Below, one piece after another: positions 43,535-52,489 of a stretch of DNA of 64,000 bases (positions are counted from its first letter, which is position 1; the number at the start of each line of letters is the position of its first letter). Under the pieces are notes generated by a model. The model was not told where the DNA came from, did no database searches, and worked only from the letters and a program-made list of their open reading frames with translations. Both the position numbers and the translations under genes were made by a program. The stretch is from an uncultured Lachnospira sp. (lineage in GTDB: Bacteria; Bacillota; Clostridia; Lachnospirales; Lachnospiraceae). The DNA lies in contig CAKRIN010000005.1 in the NCBI GenBank assembly GCA_934343805.1, forward strand, positions 1-64,000. Reading direction: 5' to 3'.

Positions 43535-43723
43535 TATGTGGTTTTGAAAAGGATTGCGGAAAAACCATTGGAAGACGCCGGCACTTAGGGAATTCGTGGT
43601 TAGTGTGGGATGCGGGAGTTTGCTCCCGGCATCCCACAACAAAACACGAATGAGCTTAGTGTCCGTTGCGTCTGGATATGAGCGGAAGCGTGTTTTTGGA
43701 GCAATTTTTTTCAAAACCATATA
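43535..43723. repeat. Family B long palindrome, copy 3, reverse orientation
   Basis: Outer arms TATGTGGTTTTGAAAA and TTTCAAAACCATATA; inner hairpin TGTGGGATGCGGGAG-TTTG-CTCCCGGCATCCCACA at about 43599-43634. The pieces GGAAGACGCCGGCACTT and GCGTCTGGATATGAGCGGAAGCGTG match the reverse complement of copy 1. It ends 57 bp before the acyl carrier protein gene. Confidence 0.85.
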
Positions 43724-43780
43724 CCGTACGATTGCCAAATTCCACACGGATTTCAATAAATTAAAGAAGGAGATTTTATT

Positions 43781-44008
43781 ATGGTATTCGAGAAGTTAAA
43801 GGAAATTTTTGGAAGGGTTATGCCACAGTGCGACCCATCAACTATTACTATGGATAGTGTTCTTACAACTGATTTAGGAGTTGATTCTCTTAATATGATG
43901 TTACTTGCTATCACTGTAGAAGATGAATTCAAGATCAGATTCAGTTCTGATGCCAAGCTTGAAACTGTTAAGGATATTGTTGACTATGTAGAAGCTAATG
44001 CTAAATAG
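43781..44008 (+). CDS. Acyl carrier protein
   Basis: 75 residues, acidic four-helix carrier. The phosphopantetheine attachment serine is Ser36 in DLGVDSLNMM. It is the right size for a stand-alone carrier. GAAGGAG RBS, ATG 43781. No fatty acid synthase genes are adjacent, so it is a dedicated carrier and not the housekeeping AcpP, probably loaded by the AMP-ligase. The patatin gene starts 9 bp downstream. Confidence 0.93.
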   Translation: MVFEKLKEIFGRVMPQCDPSTITMDSVLTTDLGVDSLNMMLLAITVEDEFKIRFSSDAKLETVKDIVDYVEANAK

Positions 44009-44017
44009 AGGTCTCGT

Positions 44018-44872
44018 ATGAGTGAGTTAAAGACAGGTCTTGTTCTGGAAGGCGGGGCAATGAGAGGTATATTCTCTGCCGGAGTTCTTGACTACATGCT
44101 TAAGGAAGACATTTATTATGATTATGTCATAGGTGTGTCAGCAGGGGCAGGTAATGCTGTGAATTATGTTTCCAGACAGGAAGGAAGAACCAAAAAGATA
44201 ATTACGCATGAGAATGCTGAGAGGTATTATGGCGTAGGGCAGCTGTTTGAGAATAAGAAGATTCTTAATCTTGAAATGCTGGTTGCAGAATATGCTTTGA
44301 AAGATATCCCTTATGATTTTGATACATTTTTTGCATCTAAAACTGAATGCGAAAGTGTTGTCGTTAATTGTGAAACAGGAAAAGCAGAGTATAAGGGGAA
44401 TTTTAAGACAAAAGAGGAATTCCTTAAGTGTCAGATGGCAAGCTGTTCTGTACCATTTATATGTAATCCGGTAGAGATAGATGGATATCACTATCTGGAT
44501 GGAAGCATTATTGATTCAATTCCAATTGCGAGAGCAGTGGAGAAGGGATGCGAGAAGATAGTTGTTGTCCTGACCAAACCAGAGGGCTCCAGACCTACAG
44601 ATTATTCTAAGGTTAAGAAGCTTATTGACTGGAGCTATAAGAAGTATCCAAAGTTATGTGAGGCAATGGCGCATAGAAGACAGGCTTATGACAAGCAGGA
44701 TAAATATATGAAAAAGCTGCAGGAAGAGGGAAAAGTATTTGTTATTCGTCCAGATGAACAGATGATAAGACATTTTGAAAATAACAATGAAAAACTTTTG
44801 CAGTGTTATCAGTACGGATATGACACAATGAGAAAGCAATTCAAGGCATTTGAGAAATTTATGGAAAACTAG
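44018..44872 (+). CDS. Patatin-like phospholipase
   Basis: 284 residues of the RssA/YlbK patatin group. The glycine-rich oxyanion loop is EGGAMRG at 11-17, the nucleophile elbow GVSAG has Ser41, and the catalytic dyad Asp lies in YLDGSIIDSIP near residue 156. No signal peptide, so it is cytoplasmic or membrane-associated. It would hydrolyse an acyl ester of a phospholipid or related lipid. Co-translated with the acyl carrier protein gene (9 bp). Confidence 0.92.
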   Translation: MSELKTGLVLEGGAMRGIFSAGVLDYMLKEDIYYDYVIGVSAGAGNAVNYVSRQEGRTKKIITHENAERYYGVGQLFENKKILNLEMLVAEYALKDIPYDFDTFFASKTECESVVVNCETGKAEYKGNFKTKEEFLKCQMASCSVPFICNPVEIDGYHYLDGSIIDSIPIARAVEKGCEKIVVVLTKPEGSRPTDYSKVKKLIDWSYKKYPKLCEAMAHRRQAYDKQDKYMKKLQEEGKVFVIRPDEQMIRHFENNNEKLLQCYQYGYDTMRKQFKAFEKFMEN

Positions 44873-44926
44873 AATTGTCATAGATGTAGTTACAAATTGA
44901 TTATTAGTTTAAAATGGAGATATAAT

Positions 44927-45673
44927 ATGAAGGTTTTAGTAGTAAACGGAAGCCCTAAAGGACCAAAGAGTAATACTATGCAGATGACTAACGCGGTTCT
45001 TAAGGGACTTAAGGAGACAAATCCGGATGCAGAAATAGAGCTCCTTACAGTTAAGGATATGGATATCAAACCATGCATGGGCTGTATGAGCTGTTGGGGA
45101 AAAACAGCGGGACAATGTGTTATTAATGATGTAATGCAGGATGTACATGTTAAATTTATGAATGCAGATGTTATTATATACAGCTTCCCATTGTATTTCT
45201 TTGGAATGCCAGGCCCAATGAAAACATTTGTTGACAGAATTATGCCACTTATGGAGACATATAAGGGAAAGGTAAGAGATATCGGAGATAATGCTTTCCA
45301 TGAATTCCGTTATGATGTAAGTGGAAAGAAATTCTATGTTATATCATCATGTGGATATGGAAGAACCCAGGAGATATATGATGCTCTTATCAAGGAGTTT
45401 AATTTCATATATGGAAAGGGCAGATATCAGGCATTCTTATGTCCACAGAGTGAGATGTTTGCAATTCCACCAATGGTAAATCAGATTAATGAGTATCTTA
45501 AGAGATACACAGAAATTGGTAAGGTTATGGGAAGAGGTGAAGATGTACCTCAGGAGATGATTGACTATGCGTCACAGCCAATGATTCCACAGCGTGCATT
45601 AGAGAAGCTGATGAATAATTATTGGGATGCAGTTACCCCGGAAAATCCGCTTCCAGCACCTAACCTTAGATAA
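44927..45673 (+). CDS. Flavodoxin-fold NAD(P)H oxidoreductase
   Basis: 248 residues from ATG 44927 (GGAGA RBS). The N-terminal NADPH-dependent FMN reductase fold has NGSPKGPKSNT at about 7-17 and a Cys pair GCMSCWG near residue 50, seen in the iron-sulfur-flavoprotein/multimeric flavodoxin branch, though the full 4Fe-4S Cys spacing is not present. The C-terminal part (about 190-248) is helical. It probably reduces a quinone or enone with an FMN cofactor. Its place between patatin and an SGNH hydrolase suggests it modifies the same acyl product; this is inference. Confidence 0.87.
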   Translation: MKVLVVNGSPKGPKSNTMQMTNAVLKGLKETNPDAEIELLTVKDMDIKPCMGCMSCWGKTAGQCVINDVMQDVHVKFMNADVIIYSFPLYFFGMPGPMKTFVDRIMPLMETYKGKVRDIGDNAFHEFRYDVSGKKFYVISSCGYGRTQEIYDALIKEFNFIYGKGRYQAFLCPQSEMFAIPPMVNQINEYLKRYTEIGKVMGRGEDVPQEMIDYASQPMIPQRALEKLMNNYWDAVTPENPLPAPNLR

Positions 45674-45683
45674 GAGGCAGAAT

Positions 45684-46367
45684 ATGAAGACATATTATAT
45701 GTTTGGTGATTCGCTTATGAGAGGTGTTATGCCAGATGAATCATGGAATTATCACAGCTCTGATGCAATCGGATTTGAAGAGATGCAGACACATTATAAT
45801 ATGAAGTTTGTCAATTATGCCATGCCTACATTTACATCCGAAAGGGTTAAAATGTGGATGCTACAGACGATGGGAAGACAGGAAAAGCCAGATGTTGCAT
45901 TTATTGAGTGTGGTGGTAATGACTGTGATTATGATTGGAAATCAATCTGTGAAGGCAAATGTGACTATGAACACAGACACAGGGTTGCGCCGGATCAATT
46001 TAAGAAAAATTATGAAGATATGATACACATTTTGCAAAAGCAGGGAGTTGAAGCGGTAGCGGTTATAGCACCTCCAATTCCTGTTGAAGTGTATCTTTCA
46101 CATTTGCTTGAAAGTGGAGTTGACAGAAATATTATGTCAGAATATGTGAACTCAGTTCAGCAGATGTATGATGAATTTGCTGAATATGGAGAAATTATGC
46201 GGCTGGCAGCAAAGGAAAATGGTTGTAGTGTATTAAGCCTTAGAGAAAGTTTTCTTGCTGTTGACGACATGTTGGCATATTATAGTAAAGATGGTATGCA
46301 TCCAAATAAGAAAGGATACATGCTTATTCATGATGAATTTGCGAAATATTTTGCTTCGCATATGTAG
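45684..46367 (+). CDS. SGNH/GDSL family hydrolase
   Basis: 227 residues from ATG 45684, 10 bp after the reductase stop, with RBS AAGAGGC overlapping that end. Block I FGDSLMRG carries nucleophile Ser10, block III GGNDCDYDW the Asn, and block V DGMHPNKKG the Asp-His pair. No signal peptide. It would hydrolyse an ester, or transfer acyl groups. The coding sequence contains a perfect TGAACTCAGTTCA (46147-46159), the same palindrome found at parA. Confidence 0.9.
   Translation: MKTYYMFGDSLMRGVMPDESWNYHSSDAIGFEEMQTHYNMKFVNYAMPTFTSERVKMWMLQTMGRQEKPDVAFIECGGNDCDYDWKSICEGKCDYEHRHRVAPDQFKKNYEDMIHILQKQGVEAVAVIAPPIPVEVYLSHLLESGVDRNIMSEYVNSVQQMYDEFAEYGEIMRLAAKENGCSVLSLRESFLAVDDMLAYYSKDGMHPNKKGYMLIHDEFAKYFASHM
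46147..46159. repeat. TGAACTNAGTTCA site within the SGNH hydrolase gene
   Basis: Perfect 13-bp match to the parA-upstream palindrome, about 16 kb from the array, encoding part of VNSVQQ. Twelve fixed positions make chance occurrence in 64 kb unlikely. Confidence 0.6.
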
Positions 46368-46386
46368 AAAGAATGAGGGTTTAAGA

Positions 46387-47139
46387 ATGTTTAATCTGCG
46401 TTTTAAATGCACTGTTATATCGAGCTGGCGTATGGTACTTCGCGCTGTGCCTAAAGCTAACAAGATGATTGCCAATAAGAGCAGTCATTCTGCAGAGGAG
46501 AGATTCGCATATGCACAGTGGATTATTGATTATATGAGGAGACGAGCCAGAACAAGAACTAAGGTATTTGGCAGAGAGAATATTCCTAAGGACAGTAATT
46601 ACATAATGTATCCTAATCATCAGGGAAAGTATGATGCTCTTGGAATTATTCTTGCGCAGGAAAAACCATGCGGTGTACTGTGGGGAAAGAAGCAGGCTGA
46701 GAGGCTTATGAGCCGTCAGGTATGCGGTCTTATTGATGCAGTTGTTATTGATCTTGATAACAACAGGGATAAGGTCAGGGCAATCATGGATGTTACCAAG
46801 CAGGTAAAGTCTGGCAGAAATTTTCTTATATTTCCTGAAGGCGGATATACTGATAACAAGAATGAGCTTCAGGAATTTCAGGCAGGATGCTTCTCATGCA
46901 GTCTTCATACAAGGACACCTATAGTTCCAGTGGCATTGTATGATTCATATAAGTCTATGAACAGTAACACATTTGAAAAGGTTGATACCCAGGTGCATTT
47001 TCTTAAGCCCATTCTTTATTCTGAATATGGAAATCTTAAGAAAAAAGAAATCGCAGAGCTTGTAAAAAGCAGGATTGATGAGCGCTTGAAAGAGATAAAG
47101 GCGGGAACCTTCAACGAAAGTTATGAGCTTATTGGATAA
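46387..47139 (+). CDS. Second PlsC-family acyltransferase
   Basis: 250 residues from ATG 46387 (a GAGGG RBS). Acyltransferase motifs: PNHQGKYDALG (HX4D) near residue 77, a WGKKQAERLM region, and FPEGGYTDNKNELQEF near 148. No long N-terminal membrane helix, though the first 20 residues are partly hydrophobic. It would acylate a glycerol-phosphate or other alcohol. Starts 20 bp after the SGNH gene and closes the cluster with a terminator. The N-terminal basic helix (RARTRTKVFG) may sit on the membrane. Confidence 0.9.
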   Translation: MFNLRFKCTVISSWRMVLRAVPKANKMIANKSSHSAEERFAYAQWIIDYMRRRARTRTKVFGRENIPKDSNYIMYPNHQGKYDALGIILAQEKPCGVLWGKKQAERLMSRQVCGLIDAVVIDLDNNRDKVRAIMDVTKQVKSGRNFLIFPEGGYTDNKNELQEFQAGCFSCSLHTRTPIVPVALYDSYKSMNSNTFEKVDTQVHFLKPILYSEYGNLKKKEIAELVKSRIDERLKEIKAGTFNESYELIG

Positions 47140-47170
47140 GTGGAATAATAGTAAAAATACAGATTAATGA

Positions 47171-47214
47171 GTAGGTCTGATGCACCTTAATGGGGCATCT
47201 GACCTACTTTTTTT
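47171..47214 (+). terminator. Terminator of the acyl cluster
   Basis: GTAGGTCTGATGC and GCATCTGACCTAC form a 13-bp stem with one mismatch, followed by seven T. Confidence 0.88.
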
Positions 47215-47564
47215 ATCCGTCGCCCCAAATGGGGTAAAAAGTCAAGGTTTGTTAATAATTACAATGGTTGTAAAACCGATGTGTGTGATACGGATGCTGA
47301 AAACGCAGTATTTAAGCGAGTTTAAAGTAAAATAAATTGATAATTACAGAAGATTTGATATACTAAGCACCTTAATTTATTGTTAAAACTGCACAAAAAT
47401 ATAAGGCAAAAATTCATCAGGAGACGACATGTTTACCAATAGTGTAGATTGACTTGGGGGGGGGTATTGTGTTAATCTTAAGACAATTTCGGTGGATGTC
47501 CGGATTTTCAAAACAACTGACACTTTAAAGGGAAATAAGTGTCTGGCAACAAGGAGGCAATTTT
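47215..47564 (+). promoter_or_regulatory. Upstream region of the pectate lyase gene
   Basis: 350 bp without a gene. A near-match to a CcpA cre site, TGAAAACGCAGTAT, lies at 47298 (two mismatches). A candidate promoter TTGACT (47449-47454), 16 bp, GTTAAT (47471-47476) has nine consecutive G (47456-47464) in its spacer. A leader hairpin GACACTT/AAGTGTC (47519-47525/47537-47543) comes just before the AAGGAGG at 47551. Confidence 0.55.
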
Positions 47565-50500
47565 ATGAAAAAGAATAAGAAGAGGATTCTTGCGGCAGTC
47601 ATGACTGTGCTTATGGCGTTGACATTAATCCCAACATGGCTGTTAGGTGGTGTATTTGCTACTACAGCGAAGGCTGAGAATCAGGGGAGTTTTGACTCAA
47701 CTGGGTTTGAAACATTAAAGCTGGGAACTCAGACTAATAATGACAAGATAAAAGCAACATATGATGGAGGGAAAATAACATTTGATACAAATGGTAATAA
47801 AGGTAAAATGGCTAACACTGGTCAGTCAGGATTTATAACTTATTGTAAAAAGGTTAGTCCAGAAACATATGTGAAGATAAAAGGTTCATTTAAGGCAACA
47901 GATGCTTCAAAGGCAGATAATCAGTCTTCTTTTGGTTTAATAGCATTTGATACAAAGGGAAATGGAGATGCCACAACTGATTATGTGAATCAGATAGACA
48001 TTGCAGCAGCTACAAAATGTGAGTCTACAGGTTCATGTATTCCTATAGTGAGAACATATTTGTATAATACTGATTCAACAGGAACAACATCTGCAGAAGA
48101 TAGTAAATGTGATGCATCAAGAGCACTTGATACAAATGCTGATGTTTTCTCAAAAAATAATTATAATATAACATATAATTTTGAGTTAGAGAAAAATGTT
48201 AATGGTATTACAGTTACTTGGTACGACGATGAATGGAATACAGTTGTAGGAACATATTCAATGTATAATCCATCAAAGCTTCTTACACAGGATGACACAG
48301 GTGTATATATAGGATTTTATGCATCAAGAATTGGAAAAGTAGAAGTAACTAATTTAAGTTACGAAGAACATACTTTTACAGAAGAAGAGAAACAGGCAAT
48401 CGATAAAGTTAAATGGGTTGATTATGATGAAGTAAGCATTAAGACATTTAATGGCACAACAACATCTGATAGTGATTACAGATATAGATATTATGGTAAT
48501 ATAGCAGGAACAATTACTGTTAAAGATGATAAGGGTAATACATATATTAAGGATAAATCTATTGCCATGAATGATACAATTGAATTTAATTTATCAGATT
48601 ATGGAAAAGAACTTGCAGAGGGAAAAACAACATTTACAACAGAGATTACACCATATGATAATTCGGTTAATTCTGAAACTTTAAAGAAACAATACTCTGA
48701 CAGATTATTACTTGAAGATTATAGTACAAGAGTTATCACAGATACTGTAGAAAGAAAAACAATAGCTAATGGTAATTCGGTTGTATATGTATCACCATCA
48801 GGAAATGCAGGAAATGCCGGAACACAGGAAGCTCCTTTAGATCTTCAGACAGCACTTTCATATGCTAATCCAGGAATGACAATTAAGATGATGGATGGAA
48901 CATATATTTCATCAGAACCATATACAATTCCGTATAGTGTAAGCGGTACAACAGATAAGCATATAACACTTGAACCGGTTAATGCTGGTAAAGTTACAAT
49001 TGAAGGAACAAAACTTAATGGTGGAGATTCTGCACTTTTTGTACAGGGTGATTATTGGGATATCAAGAATATCGAGGTAACAAAAGCTGGTCATTATACA
49101 GATCCTAAAAAAGGACTTTCAGTAAAAGCAGTAAAGGGAATTCATGTATCTGGTAGTTATAACACAATAGAAAAGTGTGATATCCACCATAATGGAACTA
49201 CAGGTCTTCAGATAAGTTACTCAGGTGGAGAGCCTAAAGTGTGGTGGCCATCATACAATACAATATTAAATTGTGATTCATATTTTAATGTGGACGCAAA
49301 ACAGAATGATGCAGATGGATTTGCAGCTAAATTATCTGTTGGTGAAGGCAATGTATTTGATGGATGTGCGTCATATAATAATGCAGATGATGGATATGAT
49401 TTATATGCAAAGGCTACAGCCAAATATGGTCCAATAGGAGCAGTTACAATTAAAAACTGTGTTGCATATAATAATGGAATTCTTGAAGATGGAACATATT
49501 CTAAGGCATCAGGTAATGGATTTAAGCTTGGTGGTGAAGGTTTGACAGGAAAGCATAAACTTATAGATTCTGTATCATGGAATAATGGCGGAAGCGGAAT
49601 TATGAGTAATAATGGTCCTGATTGTCAGGTATATAATTGTATAGCTGTTGATAATGGTGTGTTCTCAAGAAATGGTGGAAACGCAGACAGAAATAACTAT
49701 CAGTTATCACCAAAGAATGGTACTAAGTATAATGGAACAACAGGCTATGTTTTAAAGAACAGCATCAGCTTTTACACGGATAAAATAAAAGAAACTGGAA
49801 CAATGGCATGTGATAAATTCATATTATTAGGACAGGATGAGTCTGTAATATATAATAAGTCTAATTATCTTTGCAACGATATTAGTACAAAGATATCAGC
49901 AAACAGCAGTAATACTCAGGTTGCTGCGGACTGGTTTGAGACAGTTGATTATACTAATGTTTCTCCAGTACGTAAAGAAGATGGCTCATTAGATATGAAA
50001 GGACTTTTTGTTCTTACTGAAAAAGCTAAAGCTATTATGGCTGAACAGAATAAGACAGAAGATAACAATGATAAACCAGGTGACAACGAGAACGTTAATA
50101 AAAAAACGTATGATATGGGTGATGCTACAGTAATTACTAAGGAAATGCTGGAAGAGATTAAGGGTAAAGATATTGAAGTTACATTTGATATGGGTGATTA
50201 CTCATGGACAATTAATGGTAAAGATATCCCTGATGTTGAATTAGAAGATATTGATTTAAAGGTTACTAAAGACACTAACAATATTTCTGGTGATATCGTT
50301 AAAACTCTTTCAGGAGAAAATGATGTTATGCAGATTAATATCTCACATAACGGAGAGTTCAAGCTTACAGCAAAGTTAAATCTTAATGTAGGAACTAAAC
50401 ATTCAGGTGAGTATGCTAATCTATTCTGGTATAAAGAAGATGGAACATTTGAGTACATTGATTCATCATTGATTGATGCAGACGGAAATATTTCATTAAC

Positions 50501-50735
50501 ATTTACGCATGCATCTGATTATGTACTTGTATTTGGTGCAGAAATGAATCAGACAAATGCAGAATCTGCTAACAAATTGGTAAAAGAAAAAGCAGGAACA
50601 GAAGAGACAAGTAGTGAGCCAGCATCAGGCACAGGTGATTCATCAAATATGGCTGCACCAATCGCTATGATGATTGCTTGTATTATGGTAATGGGAACTG
50701 TTGTATTCTTTGAAAAGAAAAAGACAGTAAAATAA
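47565..50735 (+). CDS. Secreted, membrane-anchored pectate lyase (PL9 family)
   Basis: 1056 residues. Signal peptide about 1-37 (KKRILAAVMTVLMALTLIPTW, cleavage after TAKA). Residues about 40-280 form a beta-sandwich, possibly a carbohydrate-binding or concanavalin-like domain. Residues about 405-800 form the right-handed beta-helix with PL9 features: VYVSPSGNAGNAGTQEAPLD, FAAKL with the probable catalytic Lys near 589, and DDGYDLYAKA, a calcium-site region, near 608. The C-terminal beta domain leads to a Ser/Glu-rich stretch, a membrane helix and KKKTVK, so the enzyme stays on the cell surface. It cleaves polygalacturonate by beta-elimination. Confidence 0.9.
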   Translation: MKKNKKRILAAVMTVLMALTLIPTWLLGGVFATTAKAENQGSFDSTGFETLKLGTQTNNDKIKATYDGGKITFDTNGNKGKMANTGQSGFITYCKKVSPETYVKIKGSFKATDASKADNQSSFGLIAFDTKGNGDATTDYVNQIDIAAATKCESTGSCIPIVRTYLYNTDSTGTTSAEDSKCDASRALDTNADVFSKNNYNITYNFELEKNVNGITVTWYDDEWNTVVGTYSMYNPSKLLTQDDTGVYIGFYASRIGKVEVTNLSYEEHTFTEEEKQAIDKVKWVDYDEVSIKTFNGTTTSDSDYRYRYYGNIAGTITVKDDKGNTYIKDKSIAMNDTIEFNLSDYGKELAEGKTTFTTEITPYDNSVNSETLKKQYSDRLLLEDYSTRVITDTVERKTIANGNSVVYVSPSGNAGNAGTQEAPLDLQTALSYANPGMTIKMMDGTYISSEPYTIPYSVSGTTDKHITLEPVNAGKVTIEGTKLNGGDSALFVQGDYWDIKNIEVTKAGHYTDPKKGLSVKAVKGIHVSGSYNTIEKCDIHHNGTTGLQISYSGGEPKVWWPSYNTILNCDSYFNVDAKQNDADGFAAKLSVGEGNVFDGCASYNNADDGYDLYAKATAKYGPIGAVTIKNCVAYNNGILEDGTYSKASGNGFKLGGEGLTGKHKLIDSVSWNNGGSGIMSNNGPDCQVYNCIAVDNGVFSRNGGNADRNNYQLSPKNGTKYNGTTGYVLKNSISFYTDKIKETGTMACDKFILLGQDESVIYNKSNYLCNDISTKISANSSNTQVAADWFETVDYTNVSPVRKEDGSLDMKGLFVLTEKAKAIMAEQNKTEDNNDKPGDNENVNKKTYDMGDATVITKEMLEEIKGKDIEVTFDMGDYSWTINGKDIPDVELEDIDLKVTKDTNNISGDIVKTLSGENDVMQINISHNGEFKLTAKLNLNVGTKHSGEYANLFWYKEDGTFEYIDSSLIDADGNISLTFTHASDYVLVFGAEMNQTNAESANKLVKEKAGTEETSSEPASGTGDSSNMAAPIAMMIACIMVMGTVVFFEKKKTVK

Positions 50736-50769
50736 ACAATATAACAAAAGAAGGTATTAGTAATAAATT

Positions 50770-50809
50770 AAGACCTCGGAAGTATGTATAAGTACTTCTG
50801 AGGTCTTTT
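50770..50809 (+). terminator. Terminator of the pectate lyase gene
   Basis: AAGACCTCGGAAGTA pairs with TACTTCTGAGGTCTT (one G-U pair or mismatch), ending in TTTT. Confidence 0.85.
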
Positions 50810-50911
50810 GCTGATATATCACGAATAAATGTTTGCAAGGCACAGAAACATATGATACTATGAAGAAATCTGTTAATGATAAAGAATATAAGATAGAAAA
50901 GGATAACACAT

Positions 50912-52465
50912 ATGAGTTTACTTACAGTAACCGGACTTACACACGGATTTGGAGACAGAGCAATATTTAATAATGTGTCTTTCCAGCTTAACAGGCTTGA
51001 TAAGATTGGTTTAGTGGGAGCTAACGGCGAGGGTAAATCCACATTTATGAATATAATAACAGGCAAGCTTATGCCTGATGAGGGAAAGGTTGAGTGGGCC
51101 AAGAATGTCAGAGTCGGATACCTCGACCAGCATGCTGTGTTGGAGAAAGGAATGACAATTCAGTCTGTACTTGCCTCTGCATTTGACTTTCTGTATGACA
51201 TGGAAAATCAGATGAATGATATATATGCCAGCCTTGGTGATGCGTCGCCAGAGGAGATGGATAAGCTGATGGCAGAAGCAGGAACGATTCAGGATCTTCT
51301 TACAATGCATGATTTCTATATGATAGATGCAAAGGTTGAGGAAGTTGCAAGGGCATTGGGACTTACTGATCTTGGACTTGATAAAGATGTAACGGAGCTT
51401 TCAGGCGGACAGAGAACCAAGGTACTGCTTGGAAAGCTTCTTCTTGAGAAGCCGGATATTCTGCTTCTTGACGAGCCTACTAACTATCTTGATAAGGAGC
51501 ATATTGAGTGGCTTAAGAGATATCTTCAGGATTATGAGAACGCATTTATACTGATATCACATGATATCCCATTCCTTAACAGCGTTATAAATGTTATTTA
51601 TCATATGGATAATCAGGAATTGAATCGTTATACAGGTGATTATGATAATTTCCAGAAGGTATATGCAGTGAAGAAGGCGCAGCTTGAGGCAGCTTACAAT
51701 AAGCAGCAGCAGGAGATTGCGGAGCTTAAGGATTTCGTTGCAAGAAATAAGGCACGAGTTGCCACAAGAAATATGGCGATGTCGAGACAGAAGAAGCTTG
51801 ATAATATGGATATTATTGAGCTGGCAGCAGAGAAGCCAAAGCCAGAGTTTAATTTCAAGACTGCGAGAACACCGGGAAGATACATTTTCCAGACACATGA
51901 CCTTGTTATCGGTTATGATGAGCCACTTTCAAGCCCACTTAACTTAGAGATGGAGCGAGGACAGAAGATTGTACTTACTGGTGCTAATGGAATTGGTAAA
52001 TCTACATTGCTAAAGAGTATATTAGGACTTATTAAGCCATTATCAGGTGATGTTGAGCAGGGAGACTATCTTGAAATAGGATATTTCGAGCAGGAGACTC
52101 CGGCTGGAATTGAAACTACATGTCTTGAGGAGATATGGCAGGAATTTCCGGGATATACACAGTATGAGGTTCGTTCAGCCCTTGCCAAATGTGGTCTTAC
52201 AACCAAGCATATTGAGAGTAAGGTTAAGGTTCTTTCAGGAGGAGAGCAGGCAAAGGTGCGTCTGTGTAAACTGATTAACAGGGAGAGTAACATTCTTGTA
52301 CTTGATGAGCCTACTAACCACCTTGATGTGGATGCCAAGGATGAATTAAAAAGAGCCCTTATGGCATATAAGGGCAGTATACTTATGGTCTGCCACGAAC
52401 CAGAGTTCTACGATGGTCTTGCGACTGATGTGTGGGACTGTGGAAAGTGGACAACGCGTATTTAA
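50912..52465 (+). CDS. ABC-F family ATPase
   Basis: 517 residues with two ABC ATPase domains and no membrane helices. Domain 1: Walker A GANGEGKST near 36, signature LSGGQRTKV near 166, Walker B ILLLDEPTNYLD. A charged linker of about 80 residues (KKAQLEAAYNKQQQEIAELKDF) follows. Domain 2: GANGIGKST near 355, LSGGEQAKV near 447, LVLDEPTNHLD. ABC-F proteins act on the ribosome, either as translation factors or as antibiotic protection; the linker length fits a non-resistance housekeeping type but this is uncertain. Monocistronic; ATG 50912 follows GAAAAGGA. Confidence 0.93.
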   Translation: MSLLTVTGLTHGFGDRAIFNNVSFQLNRLDKIGLVGANGEGKSTFMNIITGKLMPDEGKVEWAKNVRVGYLDQHAVLEKGMTIQSVLASAFDFLYDMENQMNDIYASLGDASPEEMDKLMAEAGTIQDLLTMHDFYMIDAKVEEVARALGLTDLGLDKDVTELSGGQRTKVLLGKLLLEKPDILLLDEPTNYLDKEHIEWLKRYLQDYENAFILISHDIPFLNSVINVIYHMDNQELNRYTGDYDNFQKVYAVKKAQLEAAYNKQQQEIAELKDFVARNKARVATRNMAMSRQKKLDNMDIIELAAEKPKPEFNFKTARTPGRYIFQTHDLVIGYDEPLSSPLNLEMERGQKIVLTGANGIGKSTLLKSILGLIKPLSGDVEQGDYLEIGYFEQETPAGIETTCLEEIWQEFPGYTQYEVRSALAKCGLTTKHIESKVKVLSGGEQAKVRLCKLINRESNILVLDEPTNHLDVDAKDELKRALMAYKGSILMVCHEPEFYDGLATDVWDCGKWTTRI

Positions 52466-52489
52466 TTGTATAATATGCGGTTGGCGCAA

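Noticed and set aside
43263-43799. Several 75-138 codon ORFs between AMP-ligase and carrier gene
   Set aside because: They run through palindromic repeats on both strands and have repeat-derived residues only.
47298-47311. CcpA cre site before the pectate lyase
   Set aside because: Two mismatches from consensus and about 140 bp from the candidate promoter; mentioned only as a possibility.
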